Positions 16,658 to 25,652 are shown, numbered from the stretch's first letter. The stretch is 54,715 bases of DNA from Salinispora vitiensis (GCF_000378825.1 NZ_KB900388.1:2986061-3040775); one strand, 5' to 3'. Numbers and translations are program-made. Notes: generated by a model not told the origin, from the sequence alone.

Positions 16658-18414
16658 GCCGTATCGACGAGGCCAGGACCCTTCCGGTCGCCGATGCCGC
16701 GACGGTACGGCGGGCCAGCTGGCGGCTCCTGAAGGACGACGGGCGGTCCATGGCGGGCATTCTCGTCCTGACCTGCCTCGCCTCTCTCGCGGGACTGGCC
16801 GGCCCATGGCTGCTGGGCCGGATCGTCACCCGGATCGAGGCCGGGGACATGACCGTCTCGCAGGTGGACGGAATGGCGGCCGCCGTCCTCGCCTTCGCCC
16901 TGGCGCAGCTGGTCCTGATCCGCTATGCACGCTACTTCTCGCACCGTTTCGGCGAGCGCGCGCTCGCCCGGCTCCGTGAGGAAGTCATCGTCGGCGCGCT
17001 CGCGCTCCCGGCGCGTGTCGTCGACCGGGTGAGCACCGGCGACCTGGTGACGCGCTCCTCGCTCGACGTCAGCACGGTGGCCGCCACGCTGCGCAACGCG
17101 GCGCCGGAAGTGTTCATCGCCGGCGTCCAGGTGCTGTTCATCTTCGTGGCCGTGTTCCTCCTCGACCCCCTCATGGGGCTCTGCTCGCTCGTCGGCCTGC
17201 CGATGGTGTGGTGGGTCAGCCGCTGGTACCTCGCCCGCGCGCGGAACGCCTACCTCGCCGAGGGGGCGGCCGCGGGCGGCGTGGCCGAAGCCCTGAACTC
17301 CACCGCCCACGGTGCCCGGACCGTCGAGGCGTTCGGGCTGCGCCGCCGGCAGAACGGTGCGATCGACAAGGCCGTCGACACGACGTACGCCGCGGGCGTG
17401 CGCACCCTGCGGCTGCGTACCGTGCTGTTCCCCGTCACCGAGTTCGCCCACTCGCTGCCCATGGCGCTCATCCTGCTGGTGGGCGGCCTCAGTTACCTGA
17501 ACGGGACGCTAAGCCTGGGCGCGGTCGTGTCCGGCAGCCTGTACATGTGGCAGTTGGTCGACCCCCTCGACCGGGCGCTCGCCTGGGTCGAGCAGCTCCA
17601 GCGCAGCGGTGCATCGTTCGCCCGGATCAAGGGCGTCGGCCTGATGGCGCAGCAGCCGCGGTCCGAGGTCCGGAAGCCCGAAAACGACCGCATCACGGTC
17701 AGCGGGGTGCGCTACTCCTACACGGGCGCGCGGGATGTGCTGAGCGATGTCGGCCTACAGGTACGACCGGGTGAGCGGCTGGCGGTGGTCGGTCCCTCGG
17801 GAGCCGGCAAGTCCACCCTCGGCAGGCTACTGTCCGGGGTAGACCTGCCGGACGCCGGAGATGTGCTGGTCGGCGGTGTGAAAGTCGCCGATTTGGCCGC
17901 ATCCGGTGAGCTGGGCACCCGTATCGTCCTGATCACTCAGGAACACCATGTGTTCATCGGCACCCTCCGGGAAAACATGACGATGGCGGCTCCGGACGCC
18001 GACGACGAGGCCGTCCTCGAGGCGCTCGCCATGATGGAGGCCGACTGGGTACGGAACCTCCCCGACGGGCTCGACACCGTGCTGGGCGCGGGCGGGGTCG
18101 AGCTAGAAGCCTCCCAGGCGCAGCAGCTCACGCTCGCCCGGGTCCAGCTCGCGGATCCGCACACGCTGGTCCTCGACGAGGCGACGGCCCTGCTGGATCC
18201 CACGACCGCCCGTCAGGCCGAGCGGGCCATGGCCGCCGTCCGCTCGGATCGCACCGTCATCGCCATCGCACACCGTCTGCAGACCGCCCATGACGCCGAC
18301 CGCGTCGCGGTCATGGAGGCGGGCCGCATCGTCGAGCTCGGTACGCACGACGAGCTCACCGCCGCGAACGGGCCCTATGCCGCCCTGTGGCGCTCCTGGA
18401 ACGGCGAAGGCTGA
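16654..18414 (+). CDS. ABC exporter subunit B (half-transporter with intact Walker motifs, lost signature)
   Basis: 586 aa. Six membrane segments lie in residues 30-310, followed by the ATPase domain: Walker A GPSGAGKSTL, Q-loop LITQEHHVFIG, Walker B TLVLDEATALLD and switch His in IAIAHRLQT are all present. The signature LSGGQ is replaced by EASQAQQL. Together with subunit A, the canonical site pairs B's Walker A/B with A's signature, and the second site is degenerate on both sides. Overlap with A is 4 bases (ATGA). A hairpin terminator follows. Neighbouring peptide-synthetase remnants 6-15 kb away make export of a peptide product a reasonable guess, but no direct link is seen. Confidence 0.9.
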   Translation: MSRIDEARTLPVADAATVRRASWRLLKDDGRSMAGILVLTCLASLAGLAGPWLLGRIVTRIEAGDMTVSQVDGMAAAVLAFALAQLVLIRYARYFSHRFGERALARLREEVIVGALALPARVVDRVSTGDLVTRSSLDVSTVAATLRNAAPEVFIAGVQVLFIFVAVFLLDPLMGLCSLVGLPMVWWVSRWYLARARNAYLAEGAAAGGVAEALNSTAHGARTVEAFGLRRRQNGAIDKAVDTTYAAGVRTLRLRTVLFPVTEFAHSLPMALILLVGGLSYLNGTLSLGAVVSGSLYMWQLVDPLDRALAWVEQLQRSGASFARIKGVGLMAQQPRSEVRKPENDRITVSGVRYSYTGARDVLSDVGLQVRPGERLAVVGPSGAGKSTLGRLLSGVDLPDAGDVLVGGVKVADLAASGELGTRIVLITQEHHVFIGTLRENMTMAAPDADDEAVLEALAMMEADWVRNLPDGLDTVLGAGGVELEASQAQQLTLARVQLADPHTLVLDEATALLDPTTARQAERAMAAVRSDRTVIAIAHRLQTAHDADRVAVMEAGRIVELGTHDELTAANGPYAALWRSWNGEG

Positions 18415-18429
18415 GCCGCTCCCCTCCAC

Positions 18430-18465
18430 GAGAACGCCTCCCGGCTAGGACCGGGGAACGTTCTC
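18430..18465 (+). terminator. Hairpin after the ABC exporter operon
   Basis: GAGAACG (18430-18436) pairs with CGTTCTC (18459-18465), and inside it CCCGG pairs with CCGGG. It is followed by CTCCTTTGT. Good candidate terminator for the exporter pair. Confidence 0.6.
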
Positions 18466-18510
18466 ACGTTCCTGCCTCCTTTGTGTCCCGCTACCCTCCG
18501 CCGAAGGGAC

Positions 18511-18693
18511 CCCGCATTGAACGAGCCGTGGACCTTCCCGTCCTCCGCGCAGACCAGGGCGAACGCGGCGACGTCGCGTACGTCGACCGGCTGGATAGGC
18601 CGCTCCGCTGGGCGCCAGGAGCCGGCCACCACCGGCGGCGCGGGTCAGCCACCAGGCCGGGCGGCCAACGTATTCGTTCGGGCCAGCCGGCAT
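18511..18693 (-). pseudogene. NAD-dependent epimerase/dehydratase fragment
   Basis: The minus strand reads GPNEYVGRPAWWLTRAAGGG, then RLLAP. After a frameshift near 18620 it reads ERPIQPVDVRDVAAFALVCA and EDGKVHGSFNAG. This order (Pro-rich substrate loop, then RPIQPVDVRDVA) is typical of the C-terminal half of extended short-chain dehydrogenases. Both ends are missing. Confidence 0.55.
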
Positions 18694-18768
18694 GGCACGA
18701 ACAGGGCAATTCGTGCGCCAAGATCACTTCGGACTGATGGACGACCACTAAGAACGTGAGGATTGATC

Positions 18769-18909
18769 ATGAAATTCCGGTGGCCCCTGGTCTACTTCCT
18801 GGTACCCTTGCCGATCGGCATTCTCTCTCGGGTGTTCCGTGATCCGCTGCACCTCGAACTGCGCCCGGAGCTGCGTACACATTGGATTTCTGACGAGCGA
18901 CAGGATTGA
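18769..18909 (+). CDS. Small membrane peptide, 46 aa, unknown
   Basis: ATG at 18769 with GAGGA about 8 bases upstream. It has one hydrophobic stretch (WPLVYFLVPLPIGILSRVF) and a polar tail (RDPLHLELRPELRTHW). It ends 35 bases before the LysE gene start and could be a leader gene of that unit. No family recognised; it may be a chance frame. Confidence 0.35.
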   Translation: MKFRWPLVYFLVPLPIGILSRVFRDPLHLELRPELRTHWISDERQD

Positions 18910-18944
18910 TTCCGACCGTCAGTGACACAATAGGAAGGCCGCAC

Positions 18945-19592
18945 GTGATCGGTATCGACGCAGGACTGGGAATCGCGGTTGTCGCTCTGGCGATGGTGCT
19001 TACCCCGGGTCCGAACATGATCTACCTAGTTTCCCGGTCGATCACCCAGGGCCGTCTGGCGGGCCTGATCTCCCTGCTCGGCGTCGCGGTGGGCTTCTTC
19101 CTGTACCTACTCGCCGCGGTGACCGGCGTCTCCGCGGTGTTCGCGTTGGTCCCGGCGATGTACACGGCTCTCAAAATCGCGGGTGCGTGCTACCTGCTCT
19201 GGTTGGCGTGGAATGCGGTCAAGCCTGGCGGCAGATCAGCGTTCGAGCCCAAGGATCTGCCCGTCGACGGACCGAGGAAGCTGTTCACGATGGGTCTGGT
19301 GACCAACCTGCTCAATCCCAAGATCGCGGTTTTGTATGTGTCGCTGCTCCCGCAGTTCGTCGACCTGGACAAAGGCGGAGTCGGCGGGCAGAGCCTGGCC
19401 TTGGGACTGATCCAGATCACGGTGGCGCTGACAGTCAACTGCTTGATCGTGCTTATTGCGGGCTCGGTGGCCTCCTTCCTCGCCCGCAAGCCGGCGTGGC
19501 TGCGGGCGCAGCGCTACACGATGGGGGTCGTGCTCATGGGTCTGGCGGCCAGTATGGCCTTCGACCGCACGCACGCATCAGCGCCTCGCTAA
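18945..19592 (+). CDS. LysE/RhtB-family amino-acid exporter
   Basis: 215 aa, GTG at 18945 with AGGAAGG 8 bases upstream (a TTG 13 codons earlier is in frame but lacks a site). Six membrane segments. The N-terminal signature LTPGPNMIYLVSRSITQGR is diagnostic for the family. GLVTNLLNPKIAVLYVSLLPQF is the second conserved block. Members export amino acids such as homoserine, threonine, lysine or their analogues across the cell membrane. The substrate here is not deducible. Confidence 0.85.
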   Translation: MIGIDAGLGIAVVALAMVLTPGPNMIYLVSRSITQGRLAGLISLLGVAVGFFLYLLAAVTGVSAVFALVPAMYTALKIAGACYLLWLAWNAVKPGGRSAFEPKDLPVDGPRKLFTMGLVTNLLNPKIAVLYVSLLPQFVDLDKGGVGGQSLALGLIQITVALTVNCLIVLIAGSVASFLARKPAWLRAQRYTMGVVLMGLAASMAFDRTHASAPR

Positions 19593-19641
19593 GGGATGTC
19601 TCGCACCTCGGTGGGGGCGTTGTCTGGCAATGGTGTTGGTG

Positions 19642-19813
19642 TCAGCCGGCGAGGATGACGTTGTGGAGGTGGGCGATGCCGGATGCGGTGTCGGTCCATG
19701 TATGAACGGTGCGGTGTTGCCTGTTCAGATCCTGTTTCCAGTCGGGAAGTTCGTTGCCGTCGGCGGGTTTGCGGTACGGGATAATCACGTCGGGGTTGCC
19801 GCGGTAGGCGCGA
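19642..19813 (-). pseudogene. IS5-family transposase remnant with internal deletion
   Basis: A continuous minus frame reads YRGNPDVIIPYRKPADGNEL, then PDWKQDLNRQHRTV. It jumps directly to SGIAHLHNVILAG-stop, which is the C-terminus of the same transposase type. The catalytic stretch between (VRARVEHTFARMK in relatives) is missing without a frameshift, so a clean in-frame deletion occurred. Confidence 0.5.
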
Positions 19814-19920
19814 AGGGGACGGGGATCGGGGACACGAAACCGGGGCCCCGCCGGTATCGGCGGGCCCCCAGATCGTCCCGCTGCGGCGCCGAGGGAAGCC
19901 GCGCGGCGGGAGTCTTCGGA

Positions 19921-20181
19921 TCAGGCGTTGCTGGGGCGGTTGCGGGTAGCTGGGCGGCCGAAAGCGAACCAGAGGATGATGCCGATCCCCGGGGCCAGGA
20001 CGACCAGCCAGATCCAGCGCCTACGGGAGCGGGAACTCAGCTGCGTCCGGGAGATGCTGACCAGGGCGGCGCCGAAGAGAATCACGTTGATGGCCAGAAG
20101 GGTGCCCCAGAAGGCGATGCCGCCGAAAGTCTGCGCGAGGTCAGCGGCGGCGAGCGGGGCGCTAGCGGCGAATGCGGTCAT
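19921..20181 (-). CDS. Small PLDc_N-type membrane protein
   Basis: 86 aa with two membrane helices (FGGIAFWGTLLAINVILFGA and WIWLVVLAPGIGIILWFAFG) joined by a basic loop LSSRSRRR. This layout, with the WxxxxxxPGIGxxxW pattern, matches the PLDc_N domain (cardiolipin-synthase N-terminal segment) found alone in many actinobacterial ABC/two-component loci. It lies 75 bases downstream of the ABC permease, on the same strand. Role unknown, possibly a membrane sensor or transporter partner. Confidence 0.65.
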   Translation of the reverse strand: MTAFAASAPLAAADLAQTFGGIAFWGTLLAINVILFGAALVSISRTQLSSRSRRRWIWLVVLAPGIGIILWFAFGRPATRNRPSNA

Positions 20182-20256
20182 TTCTCGATCCTTCGTGTTC
20201 GTCGGAGCAAAGAAAGCGGAGCGGTCGGGTCTGGGGCGCCGTGCCCGGGAAAGGGG

Positions 20257-21099
20257 TCAGGCGGTGTCCCGGCGGTGGAAGGTGATCGCGCCGGCGCCGA
20301 GGGCGAGCAGGACGTAGCCGGCGACGACGGCGACGGCGCCACCCGGGGAGAGCAGGTACGGGTGGTTGCTGCCGGCCAGTTGCGGGGTGAGGTTGGGCAA
20401 CAGGATCGACGCGAGGCGCAACTGCCAGACGGTGGGCAGGAAGTGGGCGAAGATCGGGGCGACCAGGACCAGCGAGCCGAGGGTGGTGAGGGTGCCGGCG
20501 GTGGAGCGGAGCAGGGCGCCGAGGCCCATCGCGACCAGGGTGGTGGCCATGACGACGAGGGTGGAGCAGAGGACGGTGGGGATGGCATCGGTCCACTGCG
20601 GCCAGGGGTTGATGGGTGCGGGCCGGTCGCCGAGCAGGAGCCGGGCGTCGACGAAGGCGAACAGGACGAACACGGCACCGCTGGTCAGGCCGATGAGGCC
20701 GGCGACGGTGGCTTTGGCGCCGATCAGAGTACGGCGTTGCGGGACGGCGAGGAGGGACGGCCCCAGGGATCGGGTGCCGAATTCGCTGGTGATGAGCATG
20801 GCACCGATTGCGCCGACGAAGAACATCACGAACGGCATGGTGACCACTGTCGGGTCGGCGGTCTCGTACTTGAGTTTGTCGGCGGGGCTGGCGGCGTCGT
20901 AGGCCCCCACCAGCATGAACAGGATGAGCGCGCCGAGCAGGGACGCGGCTACCCCGCCGCCCAGGAACGCCCACGTCGATCGGAGCGTGCGGACCTTGAG
21001 GAACTCGGCGGCGACCGCGTCGCGGAAGGCGCCGGAGCGGACGGGAGCCGTCGTGTCCGCCGGGGCAGCGGGGACCGGGCGGATCTGGACGATGGTCAT
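20257..21099 (-). CDS. ABC-2 type transporter permease
   Basis: 280 aa with six membrane segments. After a soluble start, EFLKVRTLRSTWAFL leads into the first helix, typical of ABC-2 permeases partnering drug/antibiotic-type ATPases. SEFGTRSLGPSLLAVPQRRT is the conserved coupling loop. Its ATG overlaps the stop of the ATPase gene (ATGA at 21096-21099), so both are translated together. No substrate can be assigned. Confidence 0.85.
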   Translation of the reverse strand: MTIVQIRPVPAAPADTTAPVRSGAFRDAVAAEFLKVRTLRSTWAFLGGGVAASLLGALILFMLVGAYDAASPADKLKYETADPTVVTMPFVMFFVGAIGAMLITSEFGTRSLGPSLLAVPQRRTLIGAKATVAGLIGLTSGAVFVLFAFVDARLLLGDRPAPINPWPQWTDAIPTVLCSTLVVMATTLVAMGLGALLRSTAGTLTTLGSLVLVAPIFAHFLPTVWQLRLASILLPNLTPQLAGSNHPYLLSPGGAVAVVAGYVLLALGAGAITFHRRDTA

Positions 21100-22013
21100 C
21101 GGGTGATCCCTTCGGTGGTGGCCCGGTACTCGGCGGCCTCGTCGGTCATTTCTAGGTAGACGTCTTCGAGCGTGGCGCTGCGCGGGGTCAGGCCGTGGAC
21201 CGGGATCCCGGCGGCCGCGGCGGCGTCACCGATGGCGGGGGCGTCCATACCGACGGCGATCAGGTCGCCGTCCTCGGTGATGGTCACGGTGGAACCGAGG
21301 CGAGTGATCACGGCGGTGAGTTCGGCCGCCCGCGGGGTCCGTACCAGCACGTCGCGTTCGAACCGGTCTCGCATCTCCGCGACCGAGGTGTCCTCGATCA
21401 GCCGGCCCTTGCCGATGATCAGCACCCGGTCGACGGTGACCGCCATCTCGCTCATCAGGTGGCTGGACAGCAACACCGTGCGGCCTTCCGCAGCCAGCGA
21501 CCGCAGGGTGGATCGGATCCACCGGATGCCTGCAGCGTCCAGGCCGTTGACCGGCTCGTCGAGGACCACCACGCCCGGATCGCCGAGCAGCGCGCCCGCG
21601 ATACCGAGACGCTGCTTCATGCCGAGGGAAAAACCACCGACCCGCTTGTCCGCCACATTCGACAGCCCGACCTGTTCCAGCACCGCGCTCACCCGCGCCC
21701 TGCTGATGCCGTTGGATCGAGCCAGACACCCTAGGTGGACTGACGCAGTTCGGCCGGGGTGGGCGGCGTCGGCATCCAGCACGGCGCCGACCTCGTGCAG
21801 CGGGTGACCGATCTCGTCGTAGCGCCGGCCACCGATCAGGGCCTGACCCGACGTCGGGCGGTGCAGGCCCAGCATCATTCGCATCGTGGTGGACTTGCCC
21901 GCACCGTTCGGGCCGAGGTAACCGGTCACAACGCCCGGGCGAACCTCGAAGGACAACCGGTCCACCGCCAGTGTCGATCCGTATCGTTTGGTCAGCTCTA
22001 CCAGCTCGATCAT
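21096..22013 (-). CDS. ABC transporter ATP-binding protein (DrrA/CcmA-like)
   Basis: 305 aa from the ATG at 22013; the open frame continues far upstream but that part is the antisense of the kinase gene. It has Walker A GPNGAGKSTTMRM, signature FSLGMKQRLGI (LSxGM-type, common in this class), Walker B VVVLDEPVNGLD and H-loop SSHLMSEM. The C-terminal 80 residues form the accessory domain with TPRSATLEDVYLEMT near the end, typical of antibiotic/peptide efflux ATPases. It is divergent from the two-component genes at 22125, which are probably its regulators. Confidence 0.9.
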   Translation of the reverse strand: MIELVELTKRYGSTLAVDRLSFEVRPGVVTGYLGPNGAGKSTTMRMMLGLHRPTSGQALIGGRRYDEIGHPLHEVGAVLDADAAHPGRTASVHLGCLARSNGISRARVSAVLEQVGLSNVADKRVGGFSLGMKQRLGIAGALLGDPGVVVLDEPVNGLDAAGIRWIRSTLRSLAAEGRTVLLSSHLMSEMAVTVDRVLIIGKGRLIEDTSVAEMRDRFERDVLVRTPRAAELTAVITRLGSTVTITEDGDLIAVGMDAPAIGDAAAAAGIPVHGLTPRSATLEDVYLEMTDEAAEYRATTEGITR

Positions 22014-22106
22014 GTGGTCAAAGGTCTCAACGCGAAGGGTTCCGGCGCGTCTGACCAAGGTCGGAACTTCGGGTCTGACCTGGGTCATACGTCCGATCCA
22101 GACCGA

Positions 22107-22124
22107 TCGGTATAGCGTGGCCGC
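22107..22124 (+). promoter_or_regulatory. Probable leaderless promoter of the kinase gene
   Basis: TCGGTATAGCGTGGC ends 3 bases before the GTG start of the kinase. TATAGC sits 9-14 bases upstream of the start, the right place for a -10 element of a leaderless transcript, and no ribosome site exists. The identical 15 bases, at the same distance from a GTG, recur at 26962-26976. GATCCAGACCGATC just upstream (22095-22108) is a possible operator half-site pair. Confidence 0.5.
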
Positions 22125-23318
22125 GTGACCCGGCTCTTCGGATTCGAGATGCGCCGAACATTGATCGACGCCGCTGCCGCCGTCCTGCTGACGTACTTCA
22201 TCACCACCGCCACGCTGGACCCACCGGGACCGCGGATCACCGAATCGGCGGGGGTGGCGTGGCTGGCCGCCTCGGCGGCCTGTCTGCCCCTGGTGGTCCG
22301 TCGCCGATGGCCGCTTCCGGCATGGGCCGTCGCGGTCACGGCCGTCACGGTCGCCACCGCCGCCGGTGCGGCCGGGATAGGCGTCCTCATCATGACCTGG
22401 TTGCCGATCGCGCCGATGCTGTACTCCGCGGCGGCCACGGCCCGCCGGGTGATGTCTGCGGTCGCGCTGATCGGGACCGTGGCCGCCAGCGCGGTCACCA
22501 TCCCGTGGCTCTACTCGCGTACCGGCACCACCCCTGCCGACGCTCCGGACAGCGAAGTGCCGCTGTGGTGGCAGGTCGAGCTGAGCGTGGTCGTCGTCAG
22601 CATGGTCACGGCCTGGGTCATCGGCCGGCTGGTCCGGTGGCGGCGGGCGATCCGCGCCGATCACGCCCGCCGAGCGGCCCGGGACGCGGTCGCGGACGAG
22701 CGGCTGCGAATCGCCCGCGAGCTGCACGACATCGTGGGCCACAGCCTGAGCCTGATCGCGGTGAAGGCGACCGTGGCCAACCACATCGCCGACGAGCGGC
22801 CGGCCGAGAGCCGGGCCGCGCTGCAGACCATCGAGAAGACCAGCCGGTCGGCGCTCACCGAGATCCGGCGGCTGCTGGATGTGCTGCGCGCCGACGACGA
22901 CAAGGGCGTGGAGCTGACGCCCTCCCCCGGCGCCGCCAACCTGGCCGATCTGGTCGAACGGCTGCAGTCGCCGCGGTTCCGGGTCTACCTGGCGGTGAGC
23001 GGCACGGAGGACCTGCCGACGGCGGTCGGGCTGACCGTCTACCGGATCGTCCAGGAGTCGCTGACCAACGTGATGAAACACGCGGAGGCGAGCCGGTGCC
23101 GGGTGACGGTGCGGGCGGCGGACGGCGTGGCGCACATCGAGGTGAGCGACAACGGCCGGGGCCGTAGGCAGAACCGGGGCCGTGCGGGGCAGGGGCTCGT
23201 CGGCATGCGCGAGCGTGTGACGATGTACGGCGGCACGCTGTCCACCGAGACCCGTCCCGAGGGTGGCTTCCGCGTCACCGCCGACATCCCGTACACCGCG
23301 AACGAGGAGATCGCATGA
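22125..23318 (+). CDS. Sensor histidine kinase (NarL/DesK class)
   Basis: 397 aa. About five membrane helices lie in residues 15-170 without a large extracellular loop. The dimerisation box ARELHDIVGHSLSLI follows, with phospho-acceptor His201 (HisKA_3 type). The ATPase domain follows, with QESLTNVMKHAEA (N box), DNGRGRRQN (G1) and GLVGMRERV (G2). It probably senses membrane or cell-wall stress, as intramembrane-sensing kinases do, and phosphorylates the regulator encoded next with a 4-base overlap. Divergent to the ABC transporter it likely controls. Confidence 0.9.
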   Translation: MTRLFGFEMRRTLIDAAAAVLLTYFITTATLDPPGPRITESAGVAWLAASAACLPLVVRRRWPLPAWAVAVTAVTVATAAGAAGIGVLIMTWLPIAPMLYSAAATARRVMSAVALIGTVAASAVTIPWLYSRTGTTPADAPDSEVPLWWQVELSVVVVSMVTAWVIGRLVRWRRAIRADHARRAARDAVADERLRIARELHDIVGHSLSLIAVKATVANHIADERPAESRAALQTIEKTSRSALTEIRRLLDVLRADDDKGVELTPSPGAANLADLVERLQSPRFRVYLAVSGTEDLPTAVGLTVYRIVQESLTNVMKHAEASRCRVTVRAADGVAHIEVSDNGRGRRQNRGRAGQGLVGMRERVTMYGGTLSTETRPEGGFRVTADIPYTANEEIA

Positions 23319-23992
23319 CCGAGGCTGCGCCGGACGTCGCCGTGCTCCTCGCCGACGACCACGCCCTGATGCGGGAGAGTTTCCGGGCGCTGCTCGACGT
23401 CTCCCCCGGTTACACGCCGGTGGGCGAGGCGTGCAACGGCGCCGAGGCCGTCCGGATGGCCGGGCAGCTTCGGCCGGACGTGGTGCTGATGGACGTCCGG
23501 ATGCCCAAGATGGATGGCATCGAGGCGACTCGGCAGATCTGCTCGGCACCGGCGACCGCGGACGTGAAGGTGCTCATCCTGACCACCTTCGACCTGGACG
23601 AATACGTGTACTCCGCGCTCCGGGCCGGCGCCAGTGGCTTCCTGGTCAAGGACGCCACGGCGGCGGAACTGCTCAACGGCATCCGGCTGGTGGCCGCCGG
23701 GGAGGCGCTGCTGGCCCCGCGGGTGACCCGGAGGCTGATCGCCACTTTCACCGGGCAGGGCGAGCCGGCCACACCGCGCGGGCTGAACATGATCACCGAA
23801 CGCGAGCGTGAGGTGCTCGGCCTGATCGCCCGCGGGCTGTCGAACACCGAGATCGCCGAGCACCTGCACCTGGGCGTGGGAACGGTGAAGACGCACATCA
23901 CCCGGCTGCTGAGCAAGCTGGGTGTCCGGGACCGCGCGCAGCTGGTGATCACCGCGTACGAGTCGGGATTGGTACGGCCGAGCGCCCACTGA
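23315..23992 (+). CDS. NarL/LuxR-family response regulator
   Basis: 225 aa. The receiver domain carries the acidic pair Asp15-Asp16 (LADDHALMR), phospho-acceptor Asp60 (VVLMDVRMPKMDG) and the conserved Lys in FLVKDATAAELL. The C-terminal LuxR helix-turn-helix runs ITEREREVLGLIARGLSNTE, then IAEHLHLGVGTVKTHITRLL. ATGA overlap with the kinase gene shows a single translational unit. Target: most plausibly the divergent ABC operon ending at 22013. Confidence 0.92.
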   Translation: MTEAAPDVAVLLADDHALMRESFRALLDVSPGYTPVGEACNGAEAVRMAGQLRPDVVLMDVRMPKMDGIEATRQICSAPATADVKVLILTTFDLDEYVYSALRAGASGFLVKDATAAELLNGIRLVAAGEALLAPRVTRRLIATFTGQGEPATPRGLNMITEREREVLGLIARGLSNTEIAEHLHLGVGTVKTHITRLLSKLGVRDRAQLVITAYESGLVRPSAH

Positions 23993-24039
23993 TCCGTTCG
24001 GCCACCCACGAAAGACATGGACACATACCACGTGGGGCC

Positions 24040-24376
24040 GGCATCCCGTGCCATCCGGCCAGACCGGCCAGGCACAGGAGCAGATCCTTGACCTCGGTCG
24101 CGGCGAAACCCTCCCGGCCGTACGCCGGGTCGGTGCAGATCAGCACCGGTTCGTCACGCGGATCGCCGGGCAGCCGGCCGTGCGACCCGCGGACCGCCCG
24201 GGCGCCGACGTCCAGGCCTATCGCGTTCATCATGTACCGCATCCCGGCCCTCTTGCGCAGCAGCCAAGCGAGATCCACACCGGCTGCGAAGAGCCGCTCG
24301 GTGAGGTGGTGATCGCGCCCGCGAGGCCCTGACAGCGATGCGGCGTGCGCACGGCGATGCCGGCCAGTTCGCTCAT
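24040..24376 (-). pseudogene. GNAT-like remnant fused to an unrelated tail
   Basis: From 24376 the frame reads MSELAGIAVRTPHRCQGLAG, the acetyl-CoA loop style of a GNAT. After a one-base shift it reads HLTERLFAAGVDLAWL. It then runs into RAGMRYMMNAIGLDVGARAV and PVLICTDPAYGREGFAATEV, which look like another protein. Neither part is complete. It converges with the response-regulator gene. Low certainty on both halves. Confidence 0.35.
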
Positions 24377-24416
24377 GCCGGGAGCTCAGGTGGTGCTTCG
24401 TGCCCAACTGCGCCGT

Positions 24417-25180
24417 ATGATCGACTCCTGCGAAACCATGCGTACCGCGTTCCACCTGGAGGCGTCACCCGTTCCGATGCAACTCGTCCACGCCTCAGTC
24501 GAGCCCTCCCGCACCGTCCTGGACGCGGTCGGAAACACCGAGACAGCCAACGAATGGTTCGAGCGCGGTTCCGGGTTCGACTGGGGCCGACCGGGGCTCA
24601 TCAGATTCGCTGCCCACCGGACCGCTGCCGAGCGGCGGTCCGACGCGTTCCGGGACTACGTCACGGCGGAGGTGGCATCACGCGCATCGACGGAATCTCG
24701 GAACTTCTGGCGTGGCGTCCTCGCGGATCGCCTCGGATCAACTCTGCCCTGCTACCGCTCCGACGGTAGCGACGGACGCTGGGCGGAGACGGCCCTGGCC
24801 GTCCCTGAGGCCCGGGAGGCGCAGCTACAGGAAGTGGCTCACCGCGTCGGCCTTCCGCTCAAGCACGTACTACTGGCGGCCCACCTGCGCGTGCTGGCGC
24901 TACTCCCCGGCGACTCGGACGTCGTGAGCGGCGTGTTCACCCACGGCCGCCCGGAAACCGAAGACGCCGAAGCGCTGGTCGGGATGTTCCTTCAGTTCCG
25001 ACCCCACCGGGTACGGATCGCACGCAGACGTGGCTGGAGATCACCGAGCAGGTGTTCGCGTCCGAAATGCGTGCGGTCGCCCATCACGAATGCGCCGCCT
25101 CGGCGGCGACGGCCGGTGAGCTTCGCTACGCCGCGCTGTTCAACTACACCGAATTTCCCGCCTCCGCGGAGGTGTCCACA
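24417..25180 (+). pseudogene. Nonribosomal peptide synthetase condensation-domain remnant (large)
   Basis: In order: TMRTAFHLEASPVPMQLVHA (the RTxF motif region), GFDWGRPGLIRFAAHR, YVTAEVASRASTESRNFWRG, HVLLAAHLRVLALLPGDSDV and VSGVFTHGRPETEDAEALVG. After a frameshift near 25005 comes WLEITEQVFASEMRAVAHHE and LFNYTEFPAS. This is the middle and C-terminal part of a condensation domain. The catalytic HHxxxDG segment, expected right after RFAAHR, has been deleted, and the N-terminal 50 residues are missing. It cannot be functional. The RidA gene follows 60 bases later. Confidence 0.65.
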
Positions 25181-25238
25181 GAAAATGCACCGAACACCTC
25201 CGTACCCGGCGGCACCCGCCTATCTGAGATGGAGCATC

Positions 25239-25652
25239 ATGAAAGCCTTCCGCAACCCCCCGCAGATCGCAGCGCCGCTCGCCGCCTACTCCCATCAGGC
25301 GGAGATCACGGGGTCGGTCAGGTGGCTCGTGCTCTCCGGCCAGGTCGGGATGACGCCCGCCGGTGAGCTTCCCGACGATCCGATCGAGCAGTTCGGCCTG
25401 GCGTTGGAGAACGTAGCGGCCAACCTGGCGGCTGCCGGCATGCGTCCGGAGGACCTGGTCAAGCTAACGATCTACCTCGTCGGCGAGATCGACCTAGACC
25501 GTCGGAGGAAGCGACTGAGCGCATGGCTGAACGACCTGCGGCCCTGCATGACCGTCATGACCGTCGCCGGTCTGGCCACGCCTGACCTGCGCGTCGAGAT
25601 CGAAGCCATCGCCTGCGCCGAAGACACTCCGACCATCGTGAGCCGACAGTGA
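25239..25652 (+). CDS. RidA-family (YjgF/Rid) protein
   Basis: 137 aa, starting at the ATG at 25239 with GGAG upstream. Family features: WLVLSGQVGMTPAGELPDDP, EQFGLALENVAANLAAAGMR, DLVKLTIYLVGEID and RPCMTVMTVAGLATPDLRVE, then IEAIA. The usual catalytic Arg of the RidA subgroup (R105, in an RxxV/A context) is not obvious: the segment reads DLRPCMTVMTVAGLATP, so this belongs to a Rid4-7-type subgroup. RidA proteins deaminate reactive enamine/imine intermediates; in biosynthetic loci they may act on pathway intermediates. It directly follows the condensation-domain remnant. Confidence 0.85.
   Translation: MKAFRNPPQIAAPLAAYSHQAEITGSVRWLVLSGQVGMTPAGELPDDPIEQFGLALENVAANLAAAGMRPEDLVKLTIYLVGEIDLDRRRKRLSAWLNDLRPCMTVMTVAGLATPDLRVEIEAIACAEDTPTIVSRQ

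Noticed and set aside
19456..21159. Very long plus-strand open frame across the ABC permease and PLDc_N genes
   Set aside because: It is the antisense shadow of clear minus-strand genes, with Gly/Glu/Asp-rich low-complexity translation and no membrane or enzyme motifs.
22014..23549. N-terminal extension of the ABC ATPase frame upstream of 22013
   Set aside because: The upstream part is antisense to the sensor kinase and reads as Arg/Pro/His-rich nonsense. The protein family starts at MIELVELTKRYG.
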